From NCBI RefSeq assembly GCF_009866765.1, contig NZ_CP019431.1, forward strand, positions 1,550,001-1,614,000: a stretch of DNA of 64,000 nucleotides. Direction: 5' to 3'. Every line of letters begins with the position of its first letter. The stretch's first letter is position 1. The position numbers were made by a program, and so were the translations under genes. The notes under the pieces were generated by a model that saw nothing but the letters and a program-made list of their open reading frames with translations, made no database searches and had not been told where the DNA came from. Positions 46,542 through 57,130 of this stretch are shown here, one piece after another. Source of the DNA: Pseudomonas sp. S35 (GTDB lineage Bacteria; Pseudomonadota; Gammaproteobacteria; Pseudomonadales; Pseudomonadaceae).

Positions 46542-47636
46542 ATGAGCGACCAACGTCCCTGGGCCCGCGAAGCCATTCGCATTATCGAAGCAGACTTCCA
46601 GCGCAGCGCCGATACTCACCTGATCCCGCTACCGTTGCCGGGATTGCCGGGGATCGAGTTGTACTTCAAGGACGAGTCCAGCCACCCCACCGGCAGTTTG
46701 AAACATCGACTGGCCCGTTCGTTGTTTCTGTACGCACTGTGCAACGGCTGGCTCAAGCCAGGGGCGCCGGTGATCGAAGCCTCCAGCGGTTCCACGGCTA
46801 TTTCCGAAGCCTACTTCGCACGCCTGCTCGGCCTGCCGTTTATCGCGGTGATGCCGGCCACCACCTCCCAGGAAAAGATCGCGCAGATTGCCTTCTATGG
46901 CGGCAAGAGCCATCTGGTACAGGATCCGACACAGATCTACGCCGAATCCGAACGCCTGGCGCAGGAAAGCGGCGGTCACTTCATGGACCAGTTCACCTAC
47001 GCCGAGCGTGCCACCGACTGGCGTGCGAACAACAACATCGCCGAGTCGATCTTCCAGCAGATGCGCTTTGAGCAGCATCCCGAGCCGAGCTGGCTGATTT
47101 CCAGCCCCGGCACCGGTGGCACCACCGCGACGTTGGGGCGCTACGTGAGGTATCGCCAGCACTGCACCCGCGTGCTGTGCGCCGATGCTGAGCGTTCGGT
47201 GTTTTTTGACTTTTACCAGACGGGCGATTCCAGCCTGCGCCTGGACTGTGGTTCGCGTATCGAAGGTATTGGGCGACCACGGGTCGAGGCGTCGTTTTTG
47301 CCAGCGGTGATCGACGCGATGGTCAAGGTGCCGGATGCGCTGTCACTGGCCGCCATGCATTACCTGGCCGAGCGGCTGGGGCGGCGGGTCGGCGGGTCCA
47401 GCGGGACCAACCTGATTGGCGCACTGGCGGCGGCGCAGCAGATGAAGGCGGCGGGGGAGTCAGGTTCGATCGTGGCGATCTTGTGTGATGGCGGCGAGCG
47501 GTATGCAACAACCTATTACGATCAGGCGTGGCTGGCGGGGCAAGGGTATCAACTGGAAGGGTTGATTGCGGCCGTTGCGGCCAGTGTGGAGCGCGGCGAG
47601 CCGTTGCCGGACAGCGTCCTGCGCGCGAATATCTGA
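46542..47636 (+). CDS. PLP-dependent cysteine synthase-like protein (Cds1-type cysteine desulfhydrase)
   Basis: This is a 364-residue fold type II PLP enzyme. The probable PLP lysine is K54 in HPTGSLKHR. The substrate loop is [10 protein letters not shown], whereas true cysteine synthases have TSGNTG, so it is not a typical CysK/Cys[18 protein letters not shown] is the phosphate-binding region, and a second GGSSGTNL follows. Proteins of this type in fungi and mycobacteria degrade cysteine to sulfide, pyruvate and ammonia. I chose ATG 46542; the frame is open 57 bases upstream. Activity is inferred. Confidence 0.85.
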   Translation: MSDQRPWAREAIRIIEADFQRSADTHLIPLPLPGLPGIELYFKDESSHPTGSLKHRLARSLFLYALCNGWLKPGAPVIEASSGSTAISEAYFARLLGLPFIAVMPATTSQEKIAQIAFYGGKSHLVQDPTQIYAESERLAQESGGHFMDQFTYAERATDWRANNNIAESIFQQMRFEQHPEPSWLISSPGTGGTTATLGRYVRYRQHCTRVLCADAERSVFFDFYQTGDSSLRLDCGSRIEGIGRPRVEASFLPAVIDAMVKVPDALSLAAMHYLAERLGRRVGGSSGTNLIGALAAAQQMKAAGESGSIVAILCDGGERYATTYYDQAWLAGQGYQLEGLIAAVAASVERGEPLPDSVLRANI

Positions 47637-47651
47637 CCCGACGCAAAGGCA

Positions 47652-47684
47652 AATGGAGGAGGGGGAAAGCCCCCCTCCCACATT
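47652..47684. repeat. Degenerate REP hairpin between convergent genes
   Basis: AATGGAGGAGGGGGAAAGC and its mirror (GCCCCCCTCCCACATT) make an imperfect stem. It belongs to the same REP family as the other five loci and lies between the PLP enzyme gene and the flavoprotein gene, where it may end both transcripts. Confidence 0.75.
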
Positions 47685-47699
47685 CAATGTGCGGTGTTC

Positions 47700-49313
47700 T
47701 CAGGCTGTGATGCCGAGCATATCCCGCGCCAACGCCTCGGCAATCCGAATCCCATCAACGCCCGCCGACAGGATGCCACCGGCATAACCTGCGCCTTCAC
47801 CGGCCGGGAACAGGCCCTTCACGTTCAGGCTCTGCATCGACTCGTCACGGGTAATCCGCAGCGGCGACGAGGTGCGGGTTTCGATACCGGTCAACACGGC
47901 ATCGTGCAGCGAGTAGCCCTTGATCTGTTTTTCAAAGGCCGGCAACGCTTCGCGAATGGCTTCGATGGCAAAGTCCGGCAGCGCCAGGGCCAGGTCGCCG
48001 AGGGACACGCCGGGTTTGTAGGACGGCTCCACACTGCCGATCGCGGTGGACGGTTTGCCGGCGATGAAGTCACCCACCAATTGCGCCGGGGCTTCGTAGT
48101 TGCTGCCGCCAAGGATGTAGGCGTGGGACTCCAGGCGTTCCTGCAACTCGATACCTGCCAGCGGTCCGCCCGGATAATCCACTTGCGGCGTGATACCGAC
48201 CACGATGCCGGAGTTGGCATTGCGCTCGTTACGCGAATATTGGCTCATGCCGTTGGTCACGACGCGGTTCGGCTCGGACGTGGCCGCCACCACGGTGCCG
48301 CCAGGGCACATGCAGAAGCTGTAGACCGAGCGGCCATTCTTGGCGTGGTGCACCAGTTTGTAGTCGGCGGCGCCCAGTTTCGGGTGCCCGGCGTATTTGC
48401 CCAGGCGCGCAGCGTCGATCAGCGATTGCGGGTGTTCGATGCGAAAGCCCACCGAGAACGGCTTGGCCTCCATGTACACGCCACGACCGTGAAGCATGCG
48501 GAAAGTGTCGCGGGCGCTGTGGCCCAGCGCCAGGATCACGTGCTTGGAGAGGATCTGTTCGCCGCCATCCACCACCACGCCGTTCAGTTGGCCGTCTTCG
48601 ATCAGTACGTCGGTGACGCGTTGTTCGAAGCGCACTTCACCGCCGAGGGCGATGATCTGCTCGCGCATGTTTTCCACCACGCCGGTCAGGCGGAACGTAC
48701 CGATATGCGGCTTGCTGACGTAGAGGATTTCTTCCGGCGCGCCGGCCTTGACGAACTCGTGCAGCACTTTGCGGCCGTGGAATTTCGGGTCCTTGATCTG
48801 GCTGTAGAGCTTGCCGTCTGAAAAGGTCCCGGCGCCGCCTTCACCGAATTGCACGTTGGACTCGGGGTTGAGCACGCTTTTGCGCCACAGGCCCCAAGTG
48901 TCTTTGGTGCGTTGGCGAACTTCCTTGCCGCGCTCCAGGATGATCGGCTTGAAGCCCATCTGTGCCAGCAACAGCCCGGCGAAGATGCCGCACGGGCCAA
49001 AACCCACCACGATCGGCCGTTCTACCAGGCCTTCAGGCGCCTGGCCCACTACTTTGTAGCTGACGTCCGGTGCCGGGTTGATATTGCGGTCATCGGCAAA
49101 CTTGAGCAGCAGGGCGGCTTCACCCTTCACGTCGAGGTCGATGGTGTAGATGAAGCACAGCTCCGACGACTTTTTACGGGCGTCGTAGCTGCGTTTGAAC
49201 AGGGTGAAATCGAGCAGGTCATCACTGGCGATGCCCAGGCGCGCCAGGATGGCAGGCCGCAGGTCTTCTTCGGGATGGTCAATGGGCAGCTTGAGTTCGG
49301 TGATTCGTAACAT
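47700..49313 (-). CDS. FAD-dependent dehydrogenase of unknown substrate
   Basis: This is a 537-residue flavoprotein. After a roughly 90-residue N-terminal extension (MLRITELKLPIDHPEEDLRPAILARLGIASDD) comes a Rossmann FAD motif, VVGFGPCGIFAGLLLAQMG with ERGKEV as the ribose-binding acid. Conserved segments include NVQFGEGGAGTFSDGKLYS and CMCPGGTVVAA. It resembles the uncharacterised COG2509 dehydrogenases found widely in bacteria. No partner gene is obvious nearby. Confidence 0.85.
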   Translation of the reverse strand: MLRITELKLPIDHPEEDLRPAILARLGIASDDLLDFTLFKRSYDARKKSSELCFIYTIDLDVKGEAALLLKFADDRNINPAPDVSYKVVGQAPEGLVERPIVVGFGPCGIFAGLLLAQMGFKPIILERGKEVRQRTKDTWGLWRKSVLNPESNVQFGEGGAGTFSDGKLYSQIKDPKFHGRKVLHEFVKAGAPEEILYVSKPHIGTFRLTGVVENMREQIIALGGEVRFEQRVTDVLIEDGQLNGVVVDGGEQILSKHVILALGHSARDTFRMLHGRGVYMEAKPFSVGFRIEHPQSLIDAARLGKYAGHPKLGAADYKLVHHAKNGRSVYSFCMCPGGTVVAATSEPNRVVTNGMSQYSRNERNANSGIVVGITPQVDYPGGPLAGIELQERLESHAYILGGSNYEAPAQLVGDFIAGKPSTAIGSVEPSYKPGVSLGDLALALPDFAIEAIREALPAFEKQIKGYSLHDAVLTGIETRTSSPLRITRDESMQSLNVKGLFPAGEGAGYAGGILSAGVDGIRIAEALARDMLGITA

Positions 49314-49419
49314 GACGGGATCCGGTGTGCGGCGTTCTGTGAGGCCGGCGGTTTTGCAAACCGGCGATTATAAGCCCCAACTGAGGTTTCCCGTCATGCT
49401 AAAACAACGCAGACCGCAA

Positions 49420-50091
49420 TCAATCGTCCCGCGAGCCACCGAAAGCCGCGCAGCCACGCTGGACTTGACCGTTGATCCGCAATTCGGCGCTCATGTGTTG
49501 CAGGCTGCCGCTGACGCTGTCCACGCACCGTTGCGGGGCCACCCACAGCTCAATGTGCTGGTTATTGGCTTCGGTCATCAGGTTGAAACGCCCGTCGCCG
49601 AGTTGTTCTTCCACATAAGGTACCGCCAGTGGCGGCTGGCCCTCGCGCTGCAGCACCATGCCCTTGGCCGTGACGTTCAACGCCCACGCCGGCTTGTGGC
49701 CGTTGGCGCGCAGGATCATGCGCTTGAAGTCCGGGTCGTCACAGGCTGAGGTCGAGCGCTCTACGCGGTAGAGTTGTTGCAGGTCCACCTCGCCCTGGGT
49801 GCCGGTGGCAACGCCGGAGAACTTGCCGCGCAGGTCCGCAAACAGTGCACCTTGCTGGCCTGCCAGGGACGCGGCTTCCTGCAGGATGCTGGTGCCACCG
49901 GTGTCCTTGATCACATAGGTGCGCGGGTCACGGCACGGCTGGAACAACAGCTTGCCACCCACTGCCGTGAGTTCACCCTGCATGCGGGTCAGCCCTGCGG
50001 TAGAGGGTTTGGCCGGCTCGCTTTCGAACACCTGGCAGGCGGTTAGCAGGGGAAACAAAGCACATAAAGCAAAGGTACGGGCGGCAAGCAT
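49420..50091 (-). CDS. Lipoprotein of unknown function (COG3650 type)
   Basis: This is a 223-residue lipoprotein with signal peptide MLAARTFALCALFPLLTAC and lipobox LTAC. I chose ATG 50091; a start 6 codons upstream is less natural. The protein has a beta-rich body ending in MSAELRINGQVQRGCAAFGG, typical of COG3650 proteins. Four cysteines in the mature part may pair. Function is unknown. Confidence 0.82.
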   Translation of the reverse strand: MLAARTFALCALFPLLTACQVFESEPAKPSTAGLTRMQGELTAVGGKLLFQPCRDPRTYVIKDTGGTSILQEAASLAGQQGALFADLRGKFSGVATGTQGEVDLQQLYRVERSTSACDDPDFKRMILRANGHKPAWALNVTAKGMVLQREGQPPLAVPYVEEQLGDGRFNLMTEANNQHIELWVAPQRCVDSVSGSLQHMSAELRINGQVQRGCAAFGGSRDD

Positions 50092-50187
50092 TATCGGGTC
50101 TCCAGGCAAGTGTCGCCACGTTACTCAGGCTGGCGTTGCATCACAAGCCTGTCACCGCGCTTCAGTCAATTCTTACAGTCGTGGAAT

Positions 50188-50787
50188 TTAGCCGACGATA
50201 AATGTCTGGCCGGTCTGCAAGCCTTCCACACTTTTTGCGTAGGCCAGTGCCACATCCGCGCCCGGTGCAGGTTTATAACCTCGGAAGTAGGGCGCGTAGC
50301 TGCCCATAGCTTCCACCAGCACAGTCGGGCTCACCGCGTTGATACGCAAGCCTCGTGGCAGTTCGATTGCCGCCGCTTTCACAAAGCCATCCAGTGCGCC
50401 ATTGACCAGCGCAGCCGAGGCGCCGGTACGGATCGGGTCACGGTTGAGAATGCCACTGGTGAAGGTGAACGAAGCGCCGTCGTTGGCGTACTCGCGGCCA
50501 ATCAGCAGCAGGTTGACCTGGCCCATGAGCTTGTCACGCAGGCCCAGTTCAAAGTCACTTTCGCTCATATCACCCAGCGCCACGAAATTCACGCTGCCGG
50601 CGGCGCAGACTAGGGCGTCGAAGTTACCGGTCTGTTCGAACAGCCTGCGGATCGAGGCACTGTCGCTGATATCCACGTGGAAGTCGCCGCTGCTGCGGCC
50701 AATGCTGATCACCTCGTGACGTTGAGCCAGTTCGGCCTTGACTGCCGAGCCGACGGTGCCGCTGGCGCCAATCAGTAGGATTTTCAT
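50188..50787 (-). CDS. Short-chain dehydrogenase-like protein lacking the usual Tyr/Lys pair
   Basis: This is a 199-residue Rossmann protein with NADP-binding GASGTVGSAVK, the loop D-V-H-V-D-I, and the CAAG motif. In classical SDRs the active site is Y-x-x-x-K. Here the aligned stretch GASAALVNGALDGFVKAA has alanine for the tyrosine and asparagine for the lysine. The serine of the catalytic triad may be S in FTFTSG. It is short, and resembles a small group of SDR-like proteins. A LysR gene is divergent, 103 bases away, and is the likely regulator. Confidence 0.85.
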   Translation of the reverse strand: MKILLIGASGTVGSAVKAELAQRHEVISIGRSSGDFHVDISDSASIRRLFEQTGNFDALVCAAGSVNFVALGDMSESDFELGLRDKLMGQVNLLLIGREYANDGASFTFTSGILNRDPIRTGASAALVNGALDGFVKAAAIELPRGLRINAVSPTVLVEAMGSYAPYFRGYKPAPGADVALAYAKSVEGLQTGQTFIVG

Positions 50788-50890
50788 GGTGCTGTTCCTT
50801 CAAGGGTGAGTGAAGGTTCAGTCTAGAGTGGCTTTTTAATCGGATAAACGCGCTAATAGGCAACCTTTGGTTTTCAATTGGAAACAATCG

Positions 50891-51799
50891 ATGAGCGAAA
50901 TGGATGACCTCGCGGCCTTTGCCGTACTGATCGAAGCCGGCAGTTTTACGCTGGCGGCCGAGCAATTGGGCTGCAGCAAGGGCCAGTTGTCCAAGCGTAT
51001 TTCCCAGTTGGAAGCACAGTTTTGTGTGGTGCTGCTGCACCGCACCACGCGCAAGCTCAGCCTGACCGCCGCCGGTGCGGCGTTGTTGCCCCAGGCCCAG
51101 GCACTGGTGGTGCAGGTGGAACGTGCGCGTCAGGCATTGGCCCGACTCAAGGACGATCTGGCCGGGCCGGTGCGTATGACGGTTCCGGTTTCGTTAGGCG
51201 AAACCTTCTTCGATGGCTTGTTGCTGGAATTTTCCAAGCAGTACCCGCAGGTGCAGATCGAGCTGGAACTCAACAACAGTTACCGAGAGCTCGCGCGGGA
51301 TGGCTTTGACCTGGGAGTGCGTTCGGGGGCGATTGAAAACGAGCGCTTGGTGGCCAAGCCCTTGCTGGCCTGGCATGAGATGACCTGCGCCAGCCCCGCC
51401 TATCTGGAGCAGCACGGCGAACCGCTGACCCCGGCAGATCTTGCGGCGCATACCTGCTTGCTCAACAGCCACTACAGCGGTCGCGAGGAATGGTTGTATC
51501 ACCAGCAGCACGAGTTGTTGCGGGTCCGGGTGAGTGGCACCTTCGCCTCCAATCACTACAACCTGTTGAAGAAGGCCGCGCTGGTAGGCGCCGGGATCGC
51601 CCGGTTGCCTTCCTACGTACTGCATTCGGAATTGGCTGACGGTCGATTGTGCTGGCTCCTGCGTGATTTCCAGACGCGAAGCATGCCGATGTACCTGGTT
51701 CACCCTTATCAAGGCGGACTGCCCAGGCGTACCCAGGTACTGGCCGATTACTTGGTGGACTGGTTCAAGCGCAGCGGCGAGGCGTTGGATCGGCTTTAA
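50891..51799 (+). CDS. LysR-family transcriptional regulator
   Basis: This is a 302-residue LysR regulator with N-terminal helix-turn-helix (FAVLIEAGSFTLAAEQLGCSKGQLSKRISQLEAQF) and LysR substrate-binding domain. I chose ATG 50891; an upstream start adds 8 residues. It is divergent from the SDR-like gene, its probable target. Its stop overlaps the last bases of the bufD-like gene on the opposite strand by 4 bases. Confidence 0.9.
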   Translation: MSEMDDLAAFAVLIEAGSFTLAAEQLGCSKGQLSKRISQLEAQFCVVLLHRTTRKLSLTAAGAALLPQAQALVVQVERARQALARLKDDLAGPVRMTVPVSLGETFFDGLLLEFSKQYPQVQIELELNNSYRELARDGFDLGVRSGAIENERLVAKPLLAWHEMTCASPAYLEQHGEPLTPADLAAHTCLLNSHYSGREEWLYHQQHELLRVRVSGTFASNHYNLLKKAALVGAGIARLPSYVLHSELADGRLCWLLRDFQTRSMPMYLVHPYQGGLPRRTQVLADYLVDWFKRSGEALDRL

Positions 51800-52281
51800 C
51801 GGGAGCGGCGGGCGATCCAATGGTCGATGGACAAGCGGCCAGGGCCTTTGGCAACCAACAGTAACAACAACGCAAGCCAAGTGCCGTGGGTGGGGTACGC
51901 ATCCGGGTAGACGAACAATTGAATGACCAGCGTCATGCCAATCAAGGCCAGGGCCGAGAAGCGCGTGGCGAACCCCACCAATATCAGCACCGGGAAAAAG
52001 TGCTCGGCAAACGCCGCCATATGCGCGGCCACTTGCGGCGACAGCAACGGCACGTGGTACTCACTGCGAAACAGCGGCAAGGTCGAGGCGGCGAGTTTGG
52101 GTGCACCAAGCTGGAAGGTGCCGTTGATCAGGTCTATCGCGAAGCCTTCAACCTTGGTTTGCCCGGACTTCCAGAACACGGCCGCGATGGAGAATCTCGC
52201 GATAAAGGCAATCAGGCTGTAGGGGATTTTCTCGAAAAGCGTGATCGCCTGTTTGATCAGGCACGGACGGCGGATGTTCAT
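51796..52281 (-). CDS. bufD: DoxX-family membrane protein of the bufferin operon (BufD-like)
   Basis: This is a 161-residue membrane protein with four hydrophobic segments of the DoxX type (LIAFIARFSIAAVFWKSGQTKVEGF... ALIGMTLVIQLFVYP... TWLALLLLLVAKGPG). I chose ATG 52281, whose last bases overlap the stop of the DUF2063 gene by 4. DoxX proteins are the usual fourth gene in DUF2282-DUF692-DUF2063 operons. The symbol follows that context. Its role in precursor processing or redox is not established. Confidence 0.82.
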   Translation of the reverse strand: MNIRRPCLIKQAITLFEKIPYSLIAFIARFSIAAVFWKSGQTKVEGFAIDLINGTFQLGAPKLAASTLPLFRSEYHVPLLSPQVAAHMAAFAEHFFPVLILVGFATRFSALALIGMTLVIQLFVYPDAYPTHGTWLALLLLLVAKGPGRLSIDHWIARRSR

Positions 52282-53054
52282 GGCGATACCTTTTGTTCTG
52301 GGAGCAGGTGAGTGATGGCGTCGTGGCTGATCAGCAGTGACAGGCATTGGTGCAGGTCGAACTCGGCGCAGGCCTCAAGGGCGTCTGCCACGGCCATCTC
52401 CAATGCCGCGCCCTGGTTCAGGCTATTGATAAAGGCGACTGAGCCGCCGTCGATGGCGAAGACCTTCACGTTCAGCCCCTGGCGCAGCACCAGTGCACTT
52501 TGGGCATGCCAAGGATCAAGGGTGGCCAGGGCGCCTTCGGTCTGGTGCGCCGCCCATACCGCAACCACGGCGTAGGCGCAGTTCAGGGTGGCAACGCAGG
52601 GATGCAGCCGCAGACGCGATGCACCCAGTTGGGTTTGGGCCTGCAGGTGTTGCAGGACGGCTTGCTGATTCATCGGCGGCGTATCCGCCGCGTGATAGGC
52701 ACGCACCCGCAAGCGTTCCAAGCGGGCCACATCGGCCAGGTAAGGCACGCTGGCAGCCGGCTCAAACCCCTGGATGAAGTCGGCGAATGTGCTGCCGTAT
52801 TCGCTCATCAGTGGATGCTTGGCTGGGGACGCCTGCACGTAAAGGCTGGCCATGGCGTGAAAAAAATCGTCACCTACCAGTTGCACTGTCACGGGATAGG
52901 CCGTTGCCAGTGCATTGATCAATGAGCGGTGAACATTGTTGCGATACACCGCAAAACGACTGGCCGGGTCGGCACCGTTGCTGCTGAACAGGCCGTCCGG
53001 GCAGGGCTGCTCGGGTGCCAATAAAGCGCTGGCGAACGCGTCGTGAAGGCTCAT
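52278..53054 (-). CDS. bufC: MNIO partner protein (DUF2063, BufC/HvfC-like)
   Basis: This is a 258-residue DUF2063 protein that in known MNIO systems binds the precursor's leader and brings it to the DUF692 enzyme. Residues 1-100 hold the conserved start ([71 protein letters not shown]). Residues 140-250 are more variable. It overlaps bufB-like (upstream) and bufD-like (downstream) genes by 4 bases each, so the three are made together. Biochemical role is by analogy. Confidence 0.92.
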   Translation of the reverse strand: MSLHDAFASALLAPEQPCPDGLFSSNGADPASRFAVYRNNVHRSLINALATAYPVTVQLVGDDFFHAMASLYVQASPAKHPLMSEYGSTFADFIQGFEPAASVPYLADVARLERLRVRAYHAADTPPMNQQAVLQHLQAQTQLGASRLRLHPCVATLNCAYAVVAVWAAHQTEGALATLDPWHAQSALVLRQGLNVKVFAIDGGSVAFINSLNQGAALEMAVADALEACAEFDLHQCLSLLISHDAITHLLPEQKVSP

Positions 53055-53929
53055 GGCTGGACCTGCGATAAATAGCGGTCGGCCTGTTGGGCTTCCGCGT
53101 GCAACACGCTGAAGGCCGGCACCTGGTTATCTCGTTCAATCAGTGTGGCGACCGGGCCAGTCCGTGTGAGCACCTGCTCGTACAGTTGCCACACGGCGTT
53201 GTCGATAGGCGCACCGTGATCATCGATCAGCAGGCGATCACCCAGGCTGTCAGTGTCTTCGGCAAAGCCAGCCAGATGAATCTCACCCACCGCGTGCAAC
53301 GGTAGGGCGTCGATGTAGGCCAGTGGGTCGCGCTGGTGGTTGATGCACGACACGTAGACGTTGTTCACATCCAGCAGCAAGCCGCAGCCGGTACGGCGGA
53401 TGATCTCGCTGATGAAGTCGGTCTCGTCCAGGGTGGAACGCTGGAACTGCAGGTAGGTCGATGGGTTCTCTAGCAGCATCGGCCGCTTGAGCGTGCTCTG
53501 CACCTGGTCGACGTGCGCGCATACCCGGTTCAAGGTGTCGACGTCGTAGGCCAGTGGCAGCAAGTCATTGAGAAACACCGGGCCGTGGCTGGACCAGGCC
53601 AGGTGTTCGGAAAAGGAGTGAGGTTGGTAGCGTTCGATCAGTGTGGCCAGGCGTGCCAGGTGCTCGCGGTTGAGCGGACCTTCACCGCCGATGGACAGGC
53701 CCACGCCGTGCAAAGACAGCGGGTACTGTTGGCGAATCAACCCCAGGTAATGATGGAAAGGGCCGCCGGCGACCATGTAGTTTTCGGCGTGCACTTCAAA
53801 AAAGCCGATGTCGGGGCAGGTCTGGAGTACCTCGGCGAAGTGCTCGTTCTTCAGCCCCAGCCCGGCCCGAAAGGGCAGGCCGGGCGCCTGAGCCGTTGAG
53901 ACCGTGTGCAGGGTTGAAAGCGTCATCAT
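53051..53929 (-). CDS. bufB: MNIO-family iron enzyme for bufferin maturation (DUF692, BufB-like)
   Basis: This is a 292-residue multinuclear non-haem iron-dependent oxidative enzyme. The barrel and metal-ligand motifs are visible in order: [59 protein letters not shown] and DDHG. These enzymes use iron and oxygen to change cysteines of ribosomal precursors, for example to thiooxazoles in bufferins. Two ATGs, at 53929 and 53926, are equally good starts. The gene lies 23 bases after the precursor gene. Confidence 0.94.
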   Translation of the reverse strand: MMTLSTLHTVSTAQAPGLPFRAGLGLKNEHFAEVLQTCPDIGFFEVHAENYMVAGGPFHHYLGLIRQQYPLSLHGVGLSIGGEGPLNREHLARLATLIERYQPHSFSEHLAWSSHGPVFLNDLLPLAYDVDTLNRVCAHVDQVQSTLKRPMLLENPSTYLQFQRSTLDETDFISEIIRRTGCGLLLDVNNVYVSCINHQRDPLAYIDALPLHAVGEIHLAGFAEDTDSLGDRLLIDDHGAPIDNAVWQLYEQVLTRTGPVATLIERDNQVPAFSVLHAEAQQADRYLSQVQP

Positions 53930-53952
53930 CCGTACTCAGGCTGTGCAGGGTT

Positions 53953-54249
53953 TCAGGACTTGGCGGCGAAAGCAGCTTCCTGGCCGAAACCAGTCGGCGA
54001 GGTGGAGCTTGGAGTTTGGGTGCAGGTGCCGGCGGGGACCAGTTTCCAGGCGTTGGCCTGATCCTTGGTTTTCGAGGTGCCGGCACAGGAAGTGCCCGCG
54101 CCTGCGGCGCAATCGTTCTTGCCGGCTTCAGCGACACCAAAGCATTTCTGCATGTCGTCGGCGGCGTGGGCGGTGGTGGTCAGGGCGGACAGGCTCAGGG
54201 CGGAACCCAGGGCCAGGATGAGGGCGGAGGCGGACAATTTGTTGGTCAT
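53953..54249 (-). CDS. bufA: Bufferin-type RiPP precursor (DUF2282, BufA1-like)
   Basis: This is a 98-residue exported precursor. I chose ATG 54249, whose product starts [22 protein letters not shown] and has a signal peptide cut near THA-A-D (residues 28-30). The body carries the DUF2282 pattern [18 protein letters not shown]...[23 protein letters not shown], with cysteines at 36, 47, 55 and 76. In the studied family the middle cysteines become 5-thiooxazoles and the protein binds copper in the periplasm. A C-terminal tail of about 20 residues ([20 protein letters not shown]) follows. It heads the operon. Confidence 0.9.
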   Translation of the reverse strand: MTNKLSASALILALGSALSLSALTTTAHAADDMQKCFGVAEAGKNDCAAGAGTSCAGTSKTKDQANAWKLVPAGTCTQTPSSTSPTGFGQEAAFAAKS

Positions 54250-54361
54250 GGTGTTTCTCCAGCAGTGGTTGTGTGGGCAGGCTTGAGTGCCTGCATGCAC
54301 CACTAGAGAGGGGGGGGACGGTGTTCGTTACACGGTCGGATGAAATAATTTCAAACAATGC
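54250..54361 (-). promoter_or_regulatory. Upstream region of the bufferin operon with an 8-base G tract
   Basis: On the - strand this holds the promoter and leader of the buf operon. A GTGTAAC at 54327-54333, followed by ACACCGT, resembles an ECF-sigma -35 element. The uninterrupted run of eight G on + (54310-54317), which is eight C on -, lies downstream of it and could fall in a promoter spacer. A CTGGAGA ribosome site precedes the ATG. The promoter assignment is speculative. Confidence 0.35.
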
Positions 54362-54397
54362 AAAAAAAATGTGGGAGGGGTAAACCCCTCCCACATT
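54362..54397 (-). terminator. Perfect REP-type hairpin terminating livKHMGF
   Basis: AATGTGGGAGGGGT and ACCCCTCCCACATT form a perfect palindrome, with eight T after it on the - strand. It starts 13 bases beyond the livF stop. It is a REP-family copy with a shortened centre that looks like the operon's terminator. Confidence 0.85.
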
Positions 54398-54409
54398 AGT
54401 AACCGGGTG

Positions 54410-55111
54410 TTAACCGCCCAGGTATGCCTCACGCACCTTCGGATCCGTCAGCAACTGCTCGCCAGTGCCCTGCATCACCACCCGGCCGTTTTCCAGCACG
54501 TAGGCGCGGTCGGCGATTTTCAGTGCCTGGTTGGCGTTCTGCTCCACCAAAAACACGGTCACACCGTCCTTGCGCAGTTGTTCGATGATGTCGAAGATCT
54601 GCTGGATGATGATCGGTGCCAGGCCCAGGGACGGTTCGTCCAGCAGCAACAGCTTGGGCTTGCTCATCAGCGCCCGGCCGATGGCGAGCATTTGCTGCTC
54701 GCCTCCGGACATGGTGCCGCCGCGCTGGCTGAAGCGTTCCTTGAGCCTTGGGAACAGGTGCAGCACCTTGTCCATCTGCTCCTGGTAGTCGCCTTTGTCG
54801 GTGAAGAACCCGCCCATGGCCAGGTTCTCTTCAACGGTCAGGCGCGAGAACACACGACGGCCTTCCGGCACCACCGCGATGCTTTTGCGCATGATCTGCG
54901 ACGACTGCTGGCCCACCAGTTCCTCACCCATGTAGCGGATGCTGCCGCTATGGGCCTGGGGCGAACCGCACAGGGTCATCAGCAAGGTGGACTTGCCGGC
55001 GCCGTTGGCGCCAATCAGGGTCACGATCTCACCTTGGCGTACTTCCACGTTGACGCTGTGCAGGGCCTGGATCTTGCCGTAGAAGGTGGAAACGTTTTCG
55101 AATTGCAGCAT
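54410..55111 (-). CDS. livF: Branched-chain amino-acid ABC transporter ATP-binding protein LivF
   Basis: This is a 233-residue ABC ATPase. Walker A is GANGAGKST, the signature is MSGGEQQMLAIGRAL, Walker B is LLLLDEPSLGLAP, and the switch histidine is replaced by Q in FLVEQNANQ, as is usual in LivF. It works with LivG as the ATPase pair for the leucine/isoleucine/valine importer. It is the last gene of the operon and is followed by a REP-type terminator. Confidence 0.97.
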   Translation of the reverse strand: MLQFENVSTFYGKIQALHSVNVEVRQGEIVTLIGANGAGKSTLLMTLCGSPQAHSGSIRYMGEELVGQQSSQIMRKSIAVVPEGRRVFSRLTVEENLAMGGFFTDKGDYQEQMDKVLHLFPRLKERFSQRGGTMSGGEQQMLAIGRALMSKPKLLLLDEPSLGLAPIIIQQIFDIIEQLRKDGVTVFLVEQNANQALKIADRAYVLENGRVVMQGTGEQLLTDPKVREAYLGG

Positions 55112-55112
55112 T

Positions 55113-55876
55113 TTACGCTTCCCCCAGATAGGCTTTGATCACTTCAGGATTGTCGCGGATCTGCTCCGGCGTCCCGTCGGCCAGTGGCGTGCCCTGGTTG
55201 ATCACCACGATGTGGTCGGAAATGCTCATGACCAGTTTCATGTCGTGTTCGATCAACAGCACGGTGGCATTGTTTTCTTCACGCAGTACGCTGATCAGCG
55301 CCTTGAGGTCTTCGGTTTCCTTGGGGTTCAGGCCTGCCGCTGGCTCGTCGAGCATGAGGATCCGCGGGCGGGTCATCATGCAGCGGGCGATTTCCAGGCG
55401 ACGTTGCTGCCCATAGGCCAGGGTGCCGGCGGGGCGGTTGGCGAACTCGGTCAGGTTGACCTTGTCCAGCCAGTACTCCGCATATTCCATGGCCTCGCGC
55501 TCGCTCTTGCGGAACGCCGGGGTCTTGAACAGGCCTGCAAAGAAGTTGGTGTTCAGGTGACGGTGCTGGGCGATCAACAGGTTCTCAACCGCCGTCATGT
55601 CCTTGAACAGCCGCACGTTCTGGAAGGTCCGCACCACGCCCTTGCGGGCGATCTCGTGACCGGCCAGGCCTTGGATCGGCTGGCCATCCAGCAGGATGCT
55701 GCCGCCGCTCGGCTTGTAGAAACCGGTGAGGCAGTTGAACACCGTGGTCTTGCCGGCGCCGTTGGGGCCGATCAACGCTACAACCTGTTTTTCTTTCACG
55801 GTCAGGGCCACGCCGTTGACCGCGAGCAAGCCGCCAAAGCGCATGCTCAGATTTTCGACTTTCAGGATCTCGCGGC

Positions 55877-55880
<4 letters not shown>
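55113..55880 (-). CDS. livG: Branched-chain amino-acid ABC transporter ATP-binding protein LivG
   Basis: This is a 255-residue ABC ATPase. Walker A is GPNGAGKTT, the signature region is [15 protein letters not shown], Walker B is [13 protein letters not shown], and the switch is LLIEHDMKL. The gene overlaps the livM end by 4 bases and ends 1 base before livF. It is the partner of LivF. Confidence 0.97.
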
Positions 55881-57126
<1,246 letters not shown>

Positions 57127-57130
<4 letters not shown>

